A stretch of DNA of 64,000 nucleotides from Eubacterium barkeri (GTDB taxonomy: Bacteria; Bacillota; Clostridia; Eubacteriales; Eubacteriaceae): positions 124,001 to 188,000 of the forward strand of contig NZ_FNOU01000002.1 in assembly GCF_900107125.1 (NCBI RefSeq), given 5' to 3'. The notes beneath the pieces were generated by a model that was given only the letters and a program-made list of their open reading frames with translations, had not been told where the DNA came from and did not search any database. The position numbers were made by a program, and so were the translations under genes. Each line of letters opens with the position of its first letter. The first letter of the stretch is position 1. Positions 1 to 10,119 of this stretch are shown here, in pieces.

Positions 1-10
1 GTCGTGATAA

Positions 11-1399
<1,389 letters not shown>

Positions 1400-1420
1400 T
1401 ACGTACCATAAAATAATTCA

Positions 1421-1466
1421 AAACCACCTTCCAAGTGTGATGATTACGCTGGGAAGGTGGTTTTTA
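1421..1466. terminator. bidirectional intrinsic terminator between gdhA and the M20 peptidase
   Basis: A 12-bp stem (AAACCACCTTCC pairing with GGAAGGTGGTTT) is flanked by A and T runs on opposite sides, so it can end transcripts from both convergent genes. Confidence 0.85.
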
Positions 1467-1468
1467 GT

Positions 1469-2824
1469 TTAATCAATGGTTCCAAAATCGATGATGAAGT
1501 CTGTTAAAAAGTCGATGGCCTGTCCCAGGCTGGTGATGGAAAGACGTTCGTCAATTCCGTGGATGCCCGCTCTCTCGGCGGGGTTGGTGAGGACAGGAAC
1601 AAAGCGGAATATAGCGTCACTGAGGTCCTGGTAATGCCGGGCATCGGTTCCACCGAGGGTGAGGTAGGGGACAACGACGGTATCGGGGAAGTCCATTTCA
1701 ATACAGGTGGCCAAATAGTCGAAAGTTTTAGAAGAATAGTCTGAAAGGGGGGTGGCAAGCTGCTCCAGAAGGACTTCGAATTCTAAAGTGTATTCCCCGG
1801 AAAACTCCTGGAGGTACCCAATGATGTCCTCTGAAGTGTCCCCCGGCAGGGTCCGGCAATTGAAGATGACACTGGCAGCGTTTGGAAGAGCCCCCACTGT
1901 TTGTCCGCATTCTAAAATAGTGGGGACCACCGTTGTTCGGACCATGGCGGACGTAAAGGGGTTTTTACTGAAGGCACGATGGATTAAAGGGGCTGCCAGT
2001 TCAGGACGACTGAATAGTTGAGCCTTTCCCATTTTGTAAAATGGGGCAATGGTTTGTAACAAATCTCCAATGGGCGGGGCAATCCGTGGGGGCATGGGAT
2101 GTTCCGCCAAACGGGCGAGGACCTTCGCAAGACCGTTCACCGCCGTTTGCTTTGGGGGAACGGCGGCATGGCCCCCGGGGCAGCGAAGGGTCATCTTTAG
2201 ATTGATATGCCCCTTTTCCCCAACGCCCACAAAGGCAATGGGGTTGTGGCATTCCGGGAAGAAGCCTTCAAGGCACATGCCCCCTTCGTCCAGGATACAC
2301 TCAAACCTGAGATTCTGATCCTTAAAAAACCGGGCGATGCGGGGTGCACCCAGATGACCGCCAAGCTCTTCATCGAATCCAATGGCCACATAAACATCCC
2401 GTTCCGGCTGTTGCCCTTTTTCAAGAATACCCTCCAGGGTTTCATACAGGGCGATGACCATGGATTTATCATCATAAGCACCACGTCCCCAAATGTACCC
2501 ATCGGCAACAGTTCCAGAGAAGGGGGGATACCGCCACGCCTCCATGGACTGAGCTTCCACAGGAACGACATCGTAATGGGCAAGGAAAAGAAGGGGAAGG
2601 GCGTCCCGGTTCATGCCCTTCATATGAAGGACTAAGCCATAGCCGTTAATCCGGGTGTGCTCTAACGCGGAATGGCATAGAGGATAAGTCCGGGGTAGAA
2701 ATTCAATAAATCCATCAAAGGGTGCAAAATCCCAGGTGGTGGATTGATGGGTTGATATGGTTTTATAGGTAATGGCTTCGGCTAAATGGGCCGTTGCCTG
2801 TTCAAGTTGCCTTTTTCGAATCAT
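1469..2824 (-). CDS. M20 family metallopeptidase (carboxypeptidase/aminoacylase-like)
   Basis: A 451-residue M20-family hydrolase of the larger PM20D1/ArgE-like group, expected to bind two zinc ions and cleave peptides or N-acyl amino acids in the cytoplasm. Visible metal-site motifs are AHYDVVP near residue 85, GAYDDKS near 118, DEELGG near 152 and a late GGTDARHY. The dimerisation domain lies between. The start ATG follows an AGGAGC site. It is divergent from the helicase gene and convergent with gdhA. The exact substrate cannot be told from sequence. Confidence 0.88.
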   Translation of the reverse strand: MIRKRQLEQATAHLAEAITYKTISTHQSTTWDFAPFDGFIEFLPRTYPLCHSALEHTRINGYGLVLHMKGMNRDALPLLFLAHYDVVPVEAQSMEAWRYPPFSGTVADGYIWGRGAYDDKSMVIALYETLEGILEKGQQPERDVYVAIGFDEELGGHLGAPRIARFFKDQNLRFECILDEGGMCLEGFFPECHNPIAFVGVGEKGHINLKMTLRCPGGHAAVPPKQTAVNGLAKVLARLAEHPMPPRIAPPIGDLLQTIAPFYKMGKAQLFSRPELAAPLIHRAFSKNPFTSAMVRTTVVPTILECGQTVGALPNAASVIFNCRTLPGDTSEDIIGYLQEFSGEYTLEFEVLLEQLATPLSDYSSKTFDYLATCIEMDFPDTVVVPYLTLGGTDARHYQDLSDAIFRFVPVLTNPAERAGIHGIDERLSITSLGQAIDFLTDFIIDFGTID

Positions 2825-2856
2825 AGATGCTCCTAAAAAGTTGTTCTGTTTTCTTA

Positions 2857-2885
2857 AGAATACTGCATTCGCCCTGTAATTGCAA
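2857..2885 (-). promoter_or_regulatory. promoter of the M20 peptidase gene
   Basis: On the minus strand TTGCAA, 17 bases, then TATTCT. The -35 hexamer is self-complementary and lies directly upstream of the divergent helicase promoter. Confidence 0.6.
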
Positions 2886-2903
2886 GATTTACAGGATGGT
2901 TTA

Positions 2904-2912
2904 TGCTAGAAT
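2904..2912 (+). promoter_or_regulatory. extended -10 promoter of the helicase gene
   Basis: TGC directly before TAGAAT. It implies transcription starting near 2919, which argues against translation starts further upstream. Confidence 0.45.
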
Positions 2913-2940
2913 ATTAAGGATTATGAAAGGTGGTATGGGT

Positions 2941-5319
2941 GTGGATGATGTTGTATTATCGGTTCGGGATTTAGTGGAATTCATCCTGCGTTCGGGAAGC
3001 ATTGATAACCGATTTTCAGGATTTGACCGTGCGCAAATGGGGGCCCGAATCCACAGGCAACTGCAAAAAAATGCAGGACCCGATTATTCAGCTGAGGTTA
3101 CGCTGAAGGATACCACCACGACAAAAGGGATTACTTTTTTCGTCCAGGGCCGGGCCGATGGCATTATCCGAAATGCCCTGGGGGTCACCATTGATGAAAT
3201 CAAAACCACGGCCATGGACTTGGCGCTTTTAGAGGAAGAGGACCGCCCTGTCCATTGGGCCCAAGCCAAGTGCTATGCCTGGTTTGTGGCGAAAGAGGAG
3301 GGTCTGTCATCCATCTCAGTGCGGCTCACTTACTGTCAAATTGAAACCCGGGAGACCCGTTTTTTTACGAAGGTCTTTCGGTATGAAGCCCTCGAAGCCT
3401 TTTATTTAGAGCTTTTAGAGGAATACCTGTGCTGGGCCCGGATGAAAGAGGCCTGGGGGAAGATGCGGGACCAAAGTGCTGGGGACCTGGAATTTCCATA
3501 CCCAGAGTACCGCAGGGGGCAGCGGGAGATGGCGGTAGCCGTCTATAACACCATTCGCCGTCAGGAGCGGTTGTTTTGCCAGGCCCCAACGGGGATCGGA
3601 AAGACCCTTTCGGTGCTCTTTCCCTCTATTAAAGCCCTGGCCCAGGGATTTGGCCATCGGGTTTTCTACTTAACAGCGAAAACCATCACCCGTCAGGTTG
3701 CCGAGGAGACGGTGGCCCTTTTACGGCAAAAGGGGCTGAGGATTAAATGTGTGACCTTGACGGCCAAGGATAAAATTTGTTTTTTAGAGGAACGCAGCTG
3801 CAATCCTGAGGATTGTCCCTACGCCCGGGATTATTTTTCAAAGGTCAATGAGGTGGTCTATGCTATGCTGGCCAAAGAAGAGGCCTTTACCCGGCCGGTT
3901 ATCGAGAAATGGGCCAGGGACGCCATGCTCTGCCCCTTTGAACTATCCCTTGACCTTGCGGGATGGGTGGATATTATCATCGGGGACTACAATTATCTCT
4001 TTGATCCTGTGGTGTCACTGCAGCGCTTGTTTAATACGGGAGAAAGGGATTCGTTGTTTCTGGTGGATGAGGGGCATAATCTGGTGGATCGGGCCCGGGG
4101 AATGTACTCTGCCAGTCTGGGGAAGTCAAGCTTTTTAGCGTTAAAGCGCAGCCTGAATGGGAAGAAGGATAGCTTTTATAAAGCCGTGGATAAGGCAAAC
4201 CAGGCATTTATTCTTTTGCGTAAGCAAAATGAGGGGTGTCGGGACAAGACCTATAAGGAATCACTGGCCCCCTTTAACGAAGCTATGATGACCTTTGGCT
4301 TTGCCTATGAAGCCTTTTCCAAAAAGCATCCCGAGCATCCAGCCCTCCAGGACAGCCTGGAGCTTTACTTTGCCGTCCGGAATTACCTTATGGTTTCGGA
4401 GTATTACGATGAGGCCTATATCACGAGTGTCACCTGCTTCGGCAGCGAGGTCATTGTCACCCAGCATTGCCTTGACCCGTCTAAAATCCTCTCGGAAACC
4501 ATGGCGTTCGGGCGGTCGACCATTCTTTTTTCAGCGACCCTGACCCCCATGGATTATTATATGCAGGTCCTTGGTGGGGGAGAGGAGGCCCGGAAATACG
4601 CCTTGTCATCACCCTTTAGTCCAGAGCATCTCGGCATCCTCCTGGCGGATGAAATCAGTACCCGATATACCATGAGGGAGGCCAGTTACACTCCCATTGC
4701 AGAAATGATTGCTGCTTTTATTAGTGGGCGCTGTGGTAACTATATGGTATTCTTTCCATCCTATGCCTATTTGGAGGCGGTTGCCTCCGATTTTAAGGGG
4801 ATGGCTGGGGAGGCGGTCCAAATCCTTTGTCAGCATCGGGAGATGGATGAGTCTGAGCGGGAGGCCTTTCTGGCGCGGTTTGAGGAGTCCGCAGATGTCA
4901 CTCAGGTGGCCTTCTGCGTCATGGGGGGAATCTTCAGTGAAGGCATTGATTTAAAGGGAGACTGCCTTATTGGTGCGGTTATCGTTGGGGTTGGCCTGCC
5001 CCAGGTGGGCATGGAGCGGAATATCCTTAAAACCTATTATGATGAAAAAATGAATTGTGGTTTTGATTATGCCTATAAGAATCCTGGGATGAATAAGGTC
5101 CTTCAATCCCTGGGACGGGTGATCCGGGATGAGGAGGACTTCGGGATGGTCCTTTTAATCGATGAGCGTTTTAGCCGCTATGAATACCGACGGCTGTTGC
5201 CAAGCCATTTACAGCACCTTATCACGGTATCGACCCCCGATGCGGTTAAAGCCGAGGTTCAGGCCTTTTGGCAGCGGGAAAAGAATTCCTGGAATGCAAT
5301 TGACAAGAAAGCAAAATAG
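2941..5319 (+). CDS. XPD/DinG-type DNA helicase with N-terminal nuclease-like region
   Basis: Superfamily 2 iron-sulphur helicase, probably acting in DNA repair. The N-terminal ~200 residues contain a RecB-like pattern (DEIKTT followed by QAKCYAW) typical of PD-(D/E)xK nucleases. Helicase motifs follow: Walker A APTGIGKT near 213, four cysteines between about 280 and 330 suited to a 4Fe-4S cluster, DEGH near 375 and GRVIRD near 725. Of the starts GTG 2941, ATG 2935 and ATG 2923 I prefer 2941, since AAAGGTGG lies 6-7 bases upstream and the protein then begins just before the conserved SVRDLVEF. The start is uncertain. The thiC promoter overlaps its 3' end. Confidence 0.88.
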   Translation: MDDVVLSVRDLVEFILRSGSIDNRFSGFDRAQMGARIHRQLQKNAGPDYSAEVTLKDTTTTKGITFFVQGRADGIIRNALGVTIDEIKTTAMDLALLEEEDRPVHWAQAKCYAWFVAKEEGLSSISVRLTYCQIETRETRFFTKVFRYEALEAFYLELLEEYLCWARMKEAWGKMRDQSAGDLEFPYPEYRRGQREMAVAVYNTIRRQERLFCQAPTGIGKTLSVLFPSIKALAQGFGHRVFYLTAKTITRQVAEETVALLRQKGLRIKCVTLTAKDKICFLEERSCNPEDCPYARDYFSKVNEVVYAMLAKEEAFTRPVIEKWARDAMLCPFELSLDLAGWVDIIIGDYNYLFDPVVSLQRLFNTGERDSLFLVDEGHNLVDRARGMYSASLGKSSFLALKRSLNGKKDSFYKAVDKANQAFILLRKQNEGCRDKTYKESLAPFNEAMMTFGFAYEAFSKKHPEHPALQDSLELYFAVRNYLMVSEYYDEAYITSVTCFGSEVIVTQHCLDPSKILSETMAFGRSTILFSATLTPMDYYMQVLGGGEEARKYALSSPFSPEHLGILLADEISTRYTMREASYTPIAEMIAAFISGRCGNYMVFFPSYAYLEAVASDFKGMAGEAVQILCQHREMDESEREAFLARFEESADVTQVAFCVMGGIFSEGIDLKGDCLIGAVIVGVGLPQVGMERNILKTYYDEKMNCGFDYAYKNPGMNKVLQSLGRVIRDEEDFGMVLLIDERFSRYEYRRLLPSHLQHLITVSTPDAVKAEVQAFWQREKNSWNAIDKKAK

Positions 5320-5328
5320 TGATAGTAT
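5300..5328 (+). promoter_or_regulatory. thiC promoter
   Basis: TTGACA, 17-base spacer, TAGTAT. It begins inside the last codons of the helicase gene and reads into the TPP riboswitch. Confidence 0.8.
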
Positions 5329-5347
5329 GATACAATAATTTATCATA

Positions 5348-5432
5348 CAGGGGAGCTCGTGTGCGGGCTGAGAGGAAGTGATCAACTTCGACCCTTAAAC
5401 CTGATGTGGGTAATGCCAACGTAGGAAGGACG
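5348..5432 (+). ncRNA. TPP riboswitch (THI element)
   Basis: The leader has the conserved THI box features in order: GGGGAGC, GGGCTGAGAGG, ACCCTTAAACCTGATGTGGGTAATGCC split over two arms, and GTAGGAAGG. Thiamine pyrophosphate binding to the leader is known to repress downstream thiamine genes; here the next gene is thiC. Confidence 0.96.
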
Positions 5433-5442
5433 AAGGATGCGA

Positions 5443-5467
5443 AGGATACCCATGGGTATCCTTTTTT
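5443..5467 (+). terminator. riboswitch-controlled terminator before thiC
   Basis: An 18-base perfect palindrome (GGATACCC followed by its complement) and a T6 run directly after the riboswitch. Its position suggests transcription attenuation when TPP is bound. Confidence 0.82.
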
Positions 5468-5498
5468 AATGGATTCAAATTGAGAAAGTAGGGTGTAA

Positions 5499-6806
5499 AT
5501 GACTTATACGACACAGATGGATGCGGCCCGTCAAGGGATTATCACAGAAGAAATGAAAAGGGTAGCAAAGAAGGAGGGGATTCGAACAGAGGATCTGATG
5601 GCCTTAATGGCCCAGGGAAAGGCTATTATTCCCTGTAATAAGAATCATGTGGCCCTGGACCCCGCGGGACTGGGGTCCATGTTAAAAACAAAAATTAATG
5701 TCAATCTGGGAACCTCCCGGGATATGACGGATCTCTCCATGGAGCTTGAGAAGGTACAGAGCGCCGTGGATTTAGGGGCGGAGGCCATTATGGATTTAAG
5801 CTCCTATGGAGACACCCAAAAATTCAGACGGATGCTGACGAAGGAATGCCCGGCGATGATTGGGACCGTTCCGATTTATGATGCGGTGGTGTACTACCAT
5901 AAACCCCTGATTGAGATTACCACCGAGGAATGGCTGGATATTGTCCGGATGCACGCCGAGGATGGGGTGGATTTTATGACCATCCATTGTGGCATCAATA
6001 AGGAAACTGCCGTTAAATTTAAACGAAATAAACGATTGATGAATATTGTTTCCCGGGGGGGCTCCATTATTTTTGCCTGGATGGAAATGACGGGGAAGGA
6101 GAATCCCTTTTTTGAGCACTATGATGCGATTTTAGAGATCTGCCGTCAGTACGATGTCACCATGAGCCTGGGGGATGCCTGTCGGCCAGGCTGCCTTCAG
6201 GACGCCACGGATGCCTCCCAGATTGAAGAGCTGATGACCCTGGGCGAGCTTACTAAACGGGCCTGGGAAAAGGATGTCCAGGTGATGATTGAGGGACCGG
6301 GGCATATGCCCATTAACCAGATTGCCGCTAATATGGAAATTCAAAAGACCCTGTGTCACGGGGCGCCCTTTTACGTTTTGGGACCCCTGGTGACTGATGT
6401 GGCCCCGGGCTACGACCATATCACCTCGGCCATTGGCGGGGCCATTGCTGCCAGTAATGGTGCGGCATTTTTGTGCTATGTGACCCCGGCAGAGCATTTG
6501 CGCCTCCCGGATGTGGCAGATGTCAAGGAGGGGATTATTGCGGCCCGTATTGCTGCGCACTCGGCGGATATTGCCAAGGGTATCCCCGGGGCCATGGACT
6601 GGGATAACGCCATGAGTGCTGCCCGGAAAAAGCTGGATTGGAAGGGGATGTTCGATTTGGCCATCGATCCGGAAAAGGCTCGGGCTTACCGGGAGTCCAG
6701 TCAGCCGGAGAAGGAAGATACCTGTAGCATGTGCGGTAATTTCTGCGCCGTTAAAAACATGAACCGCATCCTCGAAGGAGAGATTGTCTCGATTTTTGAT
6801 GAATGA
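5499..6806 (+). CDS. thiC: phosphomethylpyrimidine synthase ThiC
   Basis: Radical SAM enzyme converting aminoimidazole ribotide into the HMP phosphate of thiamine. The 435-residue protein is the short form without the long N-terminal extension of proteobacterial ThiC. The C-terminal CSMCGNFC cysteine motif that holds the 4Fe-4S cluster is present, as are the internal EGPGHMP and DACRPGC motifs of the family. It is transcribed alone behind a TPP riboswitch; the thiazole genes thiSFGHE are 37 kb away with a different leader. Confidence 0.97.
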   Translation: MTYTTQMDAARQGIITEEMKRVAKKEGIRTEDLMALMAQGKAIIPCNKNHVALDPAGLGSMLKTKINVNLGTSRDMTDLSMELEKVQSAVDLGAEAIMDLSSYGDTQKFRRMLTKECPAMIGTVPIYDAVVYYHKPLIEITTEEWLDIVRMHAEDGVDFMTIHCGINKETAVKFKRNKRLMNIVSRGGSIIFAWMEMTGKENPFFEHYDAILEICRQYDVTMSLGDACRPGCLQDATDASQIEELMTLGELTKRAWEKDVQVMIEGPGHMPINQIAANMEIQKTLCHGAPFYVLGPLVTDVAPGYDHITSAIGGAIAASNGAAFLCYVTPAEHLRLPDVADVKEGIIAARIAAHSADIAKGIPGAMDWDNAMSAARKKLDWKGMFDLAIDPEKARAYRESSQPEKEDTCSMCGNFCAVKNMNRILEGEIVSIFDE

Positions 6807-6813
6807 GTGAGAG

Positions 6814-6832
6814 GGTGAACCTTTCGTTCACC
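6814..6832 (+). repeat. hairpin shared with the araM downstream region
   Basis: GGTGAACCTTTCGTTCACC, a 7-bp stem with loop CTTTC. The same 19-mer occurs at 20938-20956 inside a longer hairpin. Here it has no T-run, so it may be only an RNA 3' stabiliser or a decayed terminator. Confidence 0.6.
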
Positions 6833-6872
6833 ATCAACCCGAATGGCAATGCTCTACTTTGTCTTCAATCCA

Positions 6873-6905
6873 AAAACCACCGCCCTGTTTTAGAGCGGTG
6901 GTTTT
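6873..6905. terminator. bidirectional terminator between thiC and the PpiC gene
   Basis: An 11-bp stem AAAACCACCGC with GCGGTGGTTTT, A-rich on one side and T-rich on the other, lying between two convergent genes. Confidence 0.85.
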
Positions 6906-6924
6906 GCTGAAAAGAATATGGCTT

Positions 6925-7683
6925 TTATAATCCGAGTTTGACATCCACGGGATATTCTTTTTTGAGCTCGTCCACTTTGTTGAGATACTGACGGTTTTGC
7001 TTTTGGCCCAGAAGGAAGCGGTGGAGGCTTTCTTTGACGGCGTCAAAGGGAATGGTTTCACCGGTTTTTTCATCGGTCACCTTGATGATGTGCCAGCCGA
7101 ATTCTGTTTGTACCGGTTCCTCACTCATTTCACCAACCTTTAAGGCAAAAGCAGCGGTTTCAAAGCCCGGGACCATTTTTCCCCTGGAGAAGTAGCTTAA
7201 ATCGCCACCCACTTCCTTGGAGGGGCAGATGGAGTATTCCTTCGCGGCCTCTTCGAAGACCTTGCCCCCTTTGATTTCTTCGATGATATCAATGGCCTGC
7301 TGTTTGGCCGGTAGAAGGATATGGCTGGCACGGATGGAATCCGGCGCAATGAATTCCTGGGGATGTTCGTCGTAATAAGCCCGGACTTCCGGATCGTCCA
7401 CGGTAAACTGGGACATGAACTGTGTGATCATGTGGGATTTAAGCAGCTTTTCCTTGGCCTCTTCCAATTCCTTTAAAAAGGCTTCAGATTCATCCACTTT
7501 TTCATCCTTACCTTCTAAATAGAACAACTCCTGGGCAATCATTTCTTCTAAAAGGCGTCGTCTGCCTTCCTTGGAGTTAAACTGGGCCTGCTGATCCTGG
7601 GGGGCCTGGGCGACTAACATGTCGAGCTGGGACTGCCGAATTTCTTTGTCGCCGACGGTTGCCAATACTTTATCTTCAATCAT
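6925..7683 (-). CDS. PpiC-type peptidyl-prolyl isomerase (parvulin), cytoplasmic
   Basis: Parvulin-family foldase of 252 residues with an N-terminal SurA-like helical region and a rotamase domain around residues 125-220 (ASHILLP, GGDLSYFSRGKMVPGFE, TEFGWHIIKV). Unlike PrsA, the start gives no signal peptide or lipobox, so it should act inside the cell, perhaps on nascent proteins. I start at the ATG at 7683 because of GGAG upstream; the frame is open further upstream without conserved sequence. It has its own promoter between it and the SorC gene. Confidence 0.88.
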   Translation of the reverse strand: MIEDKVLATVGDKEIRQSQLDMLVAQAPQDQQAQFNSKEGRRRLLEEMIAQELFYLEGKDEKVDESEAFLKELEEAKEKLLKSHMITQFMSQFTVDDPEVRAYYDEHPQEFIAPDSIRASHILLPAKQQAIDIIEEIKGGKVFEEAAKEYSICPSKEVGGDLSYFSRGKMVPGFETAAFALKVGEMSEEPVQTEFGWHIIKVTDEKTGETIPFDAVKESLHRFLLGQKQNRQYLNKVDELKKEYPVDVKLGL

Positions 7684-7723
7684 TAGTGTAATATCTCCTT
7701 TTAAATCGTAATGCAATGCTAAA

Positions 7724-7752
7724 ATAGTATCCTTTAACAGGTTGTTTGTCAA
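7724..7752 (-). promoter_or_regulatory. promoter of the PpiC gene
   Basis: Minus strand TTGACA, 17 bases, TACTAT, lying between the SorC stop codon and the PpiC start. Confidence 0.78.
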
Positions 7753-7766
7753 GGAAAACACCCATA

Positions 7767-8708
7767 TCAAAGGGAAAGCAAGGTGCGGACCGTGGGCTCA
7801 TCAATATACAGGACATCTACTAAACCACCCAGGAGGCAGGCACGAATGGCTGCTGCCTTTTCCTGGCCCACTGCAATCAGGAGCTTGTTGGGGATGGCCT
7901 GAATATCGGCAAGGGGTGTGGCCAGGACGCGTTGATCTAATTCCGGATCAGCCAAATGGCCCCTGGCGTCGATAAAGTGGGAGCATACATCTCCTGTGGC
8001 ACCCCGTTTCTCAATGGCGTGGTACTCTTCATCTGAAAAGCAGCCCATTTCAAAAAGCTGGGATTTTCTGGAGATATTTCCCACAGAATAAATGGCGATT
8101 TGACAGTCCTTGGCCATTTTGAATATTTTGTCAATCTGACTATCGGTGCGGATGGCGGCAGCAATGTCCTTATTGTCCACGACGGCTGGAGCAGGAAGGA
8201 GGTGTCCCGTTGAGCCAAAGCAGCGGACGAAGCCCTTGATGATTTCCATGGCACCACTTTCGTAGAGGACCCGGGAAAAACCGCCGTTGAGCTGGATGAC
8301 TGAAACCCCGCTACGCTTGATGGGCCTAAGCTGTGGCAGAAGGGCGGAGAGGGTCCGGCCCCAGGCGACCCCCACAATGCTGTCATTTTCGATGTACCGG
8401 GGCAAATCCTCGGCCAGGGCGGTGCAGACGTCCTGAAGGAGGATCTCATCATTCTTTACAATATCCGGTACGATGACCGCCTTGCGCAGGGGATATCGTG
8501 AAATAAGCTCTGCTTCTAAATCTGAGAAGGAGTGGAGTGGCTCGATGACACGGACTTCCACAAAGCCAAGGTCCATGGCATTTTTTAGAATTCGGCTCAC
8601 CGTGGATTTAGAGAGGTTTTCCGCAGCGGCAATATCAACCTGGCTCATTTTTAATTCAAAATGCATTTTTGCAATCCGTAAAATCTGATTCACCTTGTTT
8701 TGATCCAT
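7767..8708 (-). CDS. SorC-family sugar-responsive transcription regulator
   Basis: A 313-residue regulator with an N-terminal helix-turn-helix (residues about 20-55, SQVDIAAAENLSKSTVSRIL) and a C-terminal sugar-phosphate-binding domain of the SorC/DeoR type (GVAWGRTLSALLPQL near 130). The ATG at 8708 follows GGAGGTGG; an earlier ATG at 8732 has no ribosome site. It is divergent from a GpsA-like dehydrogenase gene and probably controls it, with a candidate operator at 8847-8863. The effector is likely a phosphorylated sugar or polyol (inference). Confidence 0.88.
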   Translation of the reverse strand: MDQNKVNQILRIAKMHFELKMSQVDIAAAENLSKSTVSRILKNAMDLGFVEVRVIEPLHSFSDLEAELISRYPLRKAVIVPDIVKNDEILLQDVCTALAEDLPRYIENDSIVGVAWGRTLSALLPQLRPIKRSGVSVIQLNGGFSRVLYESGAMEIIKGFVRCFGSTGHLLPAPAVVDNKDIAAAIRTDSQIDKIFKMAKDCQIAIYSVGNISRKSQLFEMGCFSDEEYHAIEKRGATGDVCSHFIDARGHLADPELDQRVLATPLADIQAIPNKLLIAVGQEKAAAIRACLLGGLVDVLYIDEPTVRTLLSL

Positions 8709-8750
8709 GGCCACCTCCGAAAAATATTTCATCCTCTAGATTTTGTTTCA

Positions 8751-8780
8751 ATTTTATCAGGATAGAACAGGGAGTGTCAA
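8751..8780 (-). promoter_or_regulatory. promoter of the SorC regulator gene
   Basis: Minus strand TTGACA, 18 bases, TAAAAT. Confidence 0.6.
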
Positions 8781-8846
8781 GGGGAATTGTAGAAAGATAG
8801 GCGTAAATTAACTGATGAAAAGAATTGATAATGATAAATGGGATTA

Positions 8847-8863
8847 ATTTCAAATATTGAAAT
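8847..8863. promoter_or_regulatory. candidate operator in the SorC/GpsA-like divergent region
   Basis: A 17-bp dyad, ATTTCAA-ATA-TTGAAAT, 15 bases upstream of the -35 box of the dehydrogenase gene. Assignment to the SorC protein is inferred from position alone. Confidence 0.45.
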
Positions 8864-8878
8864 ATATCCCGAAATCCC

Positions 8879-8907
8879 TTGACAAAGGAAGGGGAAGGGT
8901 TTAAACT
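8879..8907 (+). promoter_or_regulatory. promoter of the GpsA-like dehydrogenase gene
   Basis: TTGACA, 17-base spacer, TAAACT. Confidence 0.68.
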
Positions 8908-8967
8908 ATAGTCATTGAATTAAACGGTACCTGCTGCAAATTTGAATGAATCAATAAGGAGTTTAAA

Positions 8968-10011
8968 ATGAGTATTATTACCTTTATCGGCGCCGGACAA
9001 ATGGCATCAGCATTAACCTTACCTGCTTTTGAAAATGGCCATGAGGTCCGTCTGGTGGGAACCCCCCTGGATGGTCAGATTATTGATCGGTTGAGGTCGG
9101 ATGATTTTCATCTGAATTTAAAGCGTACCCTCCATCATGGGATTCAGTACTACCAGATTGATGAAGTGGGCGACGCGCTAAAGGGTGCCGATGTTGTGTT
9201 AGGTGGTGTTTCCAGTTTTGGGGTCGATTGGTTTGCCGAGGAAATTTTACCCATCATTCCAGAAAGCGTTCCCCTGTTGTCGGTGACAAAGGGAATGATC
9301 GATGGGGAAGATGGTTCGATGATGACCTACCCTGCCTATTGGGAAAGCCGTTTACCGGAGGGAAGCCAGCTATCCATCAATGCTATCGGTGGCCCCTGCA
9401 CGAGCTATGAATTGGCGGACAAGGATCATTCAGCCGTTGCTTTCTGTGGCCATGACATGGAAACCCTAAAATTTTTAAAGGGACTTTTTACAACGGATTA
9501 TTACCATATTAGCTTATCCACTGATGTGGTTGGAGTGGAATGTGCGGTGGCCTTGAAGAATGCCTATGCCCTGGGGGTATCCCTGGCTGTGGGTCTGGCT
9601 GAACGGCGGGAAGGTATTGGGGTCCAGCATTACAATTCCCAGGCGGCTTTGTTCGGACAATCCGTTAAGGAAATGAAGGCCCTGCTGAACATTGTGGATG
9701 GTTTAGAGGAGAACATCGTTTATGGTGCCGGGGATCTTTACGTGACCATCTTTGGTGGTCGGACCCGAAAAATTGGAACATTGTTGGGCCGGGGAATGAC
9801 CTTTGAAGCGGCCATGGAGGAGTTGTCCGGTGTGACCTTAGAATCCATTGTCATCGCAACCCGTACCGCCCGGGCGGTGAAGGCCCTGGCGAAGAAGGGT
9901 CAGGTTTCCCTTGATGATTTTCCGCTGCTGATGCACGTGGATGCGATTATTAATGGGGGGGCTGAGGTGGATATTCCCTGGAAGGCCTTTGAGACGGAAA
10001 AGGTTCGGTAG
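8968..10011 (+). CDS. NAD(P)-dependent glycerol-3-phosphate dehydrogenase-like protein
   Basis: A 347-residue member of the GpsA fold: N-terminal Rossmann motif GAGQMA, a VTKGM loop near 110, and the helical C-terminal domain with VECAVALKNAYALG holding the catalytic lysine near 205. GpsA makes sn-glycerol 3-phosphate for lipids, but the location beside a sugar-sensing SorC regulator and before a HAD phosphatase suggests a catabolic or accessory role with a related polyol phosphate. Not being in a ribosome-biogenesis or der-type context, it may be a paralogue; I do not assign a symbol. RBS AAGGAG precedes the ATG. Confidence 0.8.
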   Translation: MSIITFIGAGQMASALTLPAFENGHEVRLVGTPLDGQIIDRLRSDDFHLNLKRTLHHGIQYYQIDEVGDALKGADVVLGGVSSFGVDWFAEEILPIIPESVPLLSVTKGMIDGEDGSMMTYPAYWESRLPEGSQLSINAIGGPCTSYELADKDHSAVAFCGHDMETLKFLKGLFTTDYYHISLSTDVVGVECAVALKNAYALGVSLAVGLAERREGIGVQHYNSQAALFGQSVKEMKALLNIVDGLEENIVYGAGDLYVTIFGGRTRKIGTLLGRGMTFEAAMEELSGVTLESIVIATRTARAVKALAKKGQVSLDDFPLLMHVDAIINGGAEVDIPWKAFETEKVR

Positions 10012-10041
10012 GGGAGTGAAGCCCACTTTGTCGACAGTCTG

Positions 10042-10070
10042 AAGCCGTGGTTTGATGACCGCGGCTTTTT
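10042..10070 (+). terminator. intrinsic terminator after the GpsA-like gene
   Basis: A 9-bp stem AAGCCGTGG with CCGCGGCTT and a T-run. It is preceded by TTTGTCGACAGTCTGA, a motif seen before other terminators in this window. Confidence 0.8.
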
Positions 10071-10119
10071 AATGTATAATAATTTAATTGAGATTGTATG
10101 AAAGCAGGAGGAAGATAAA

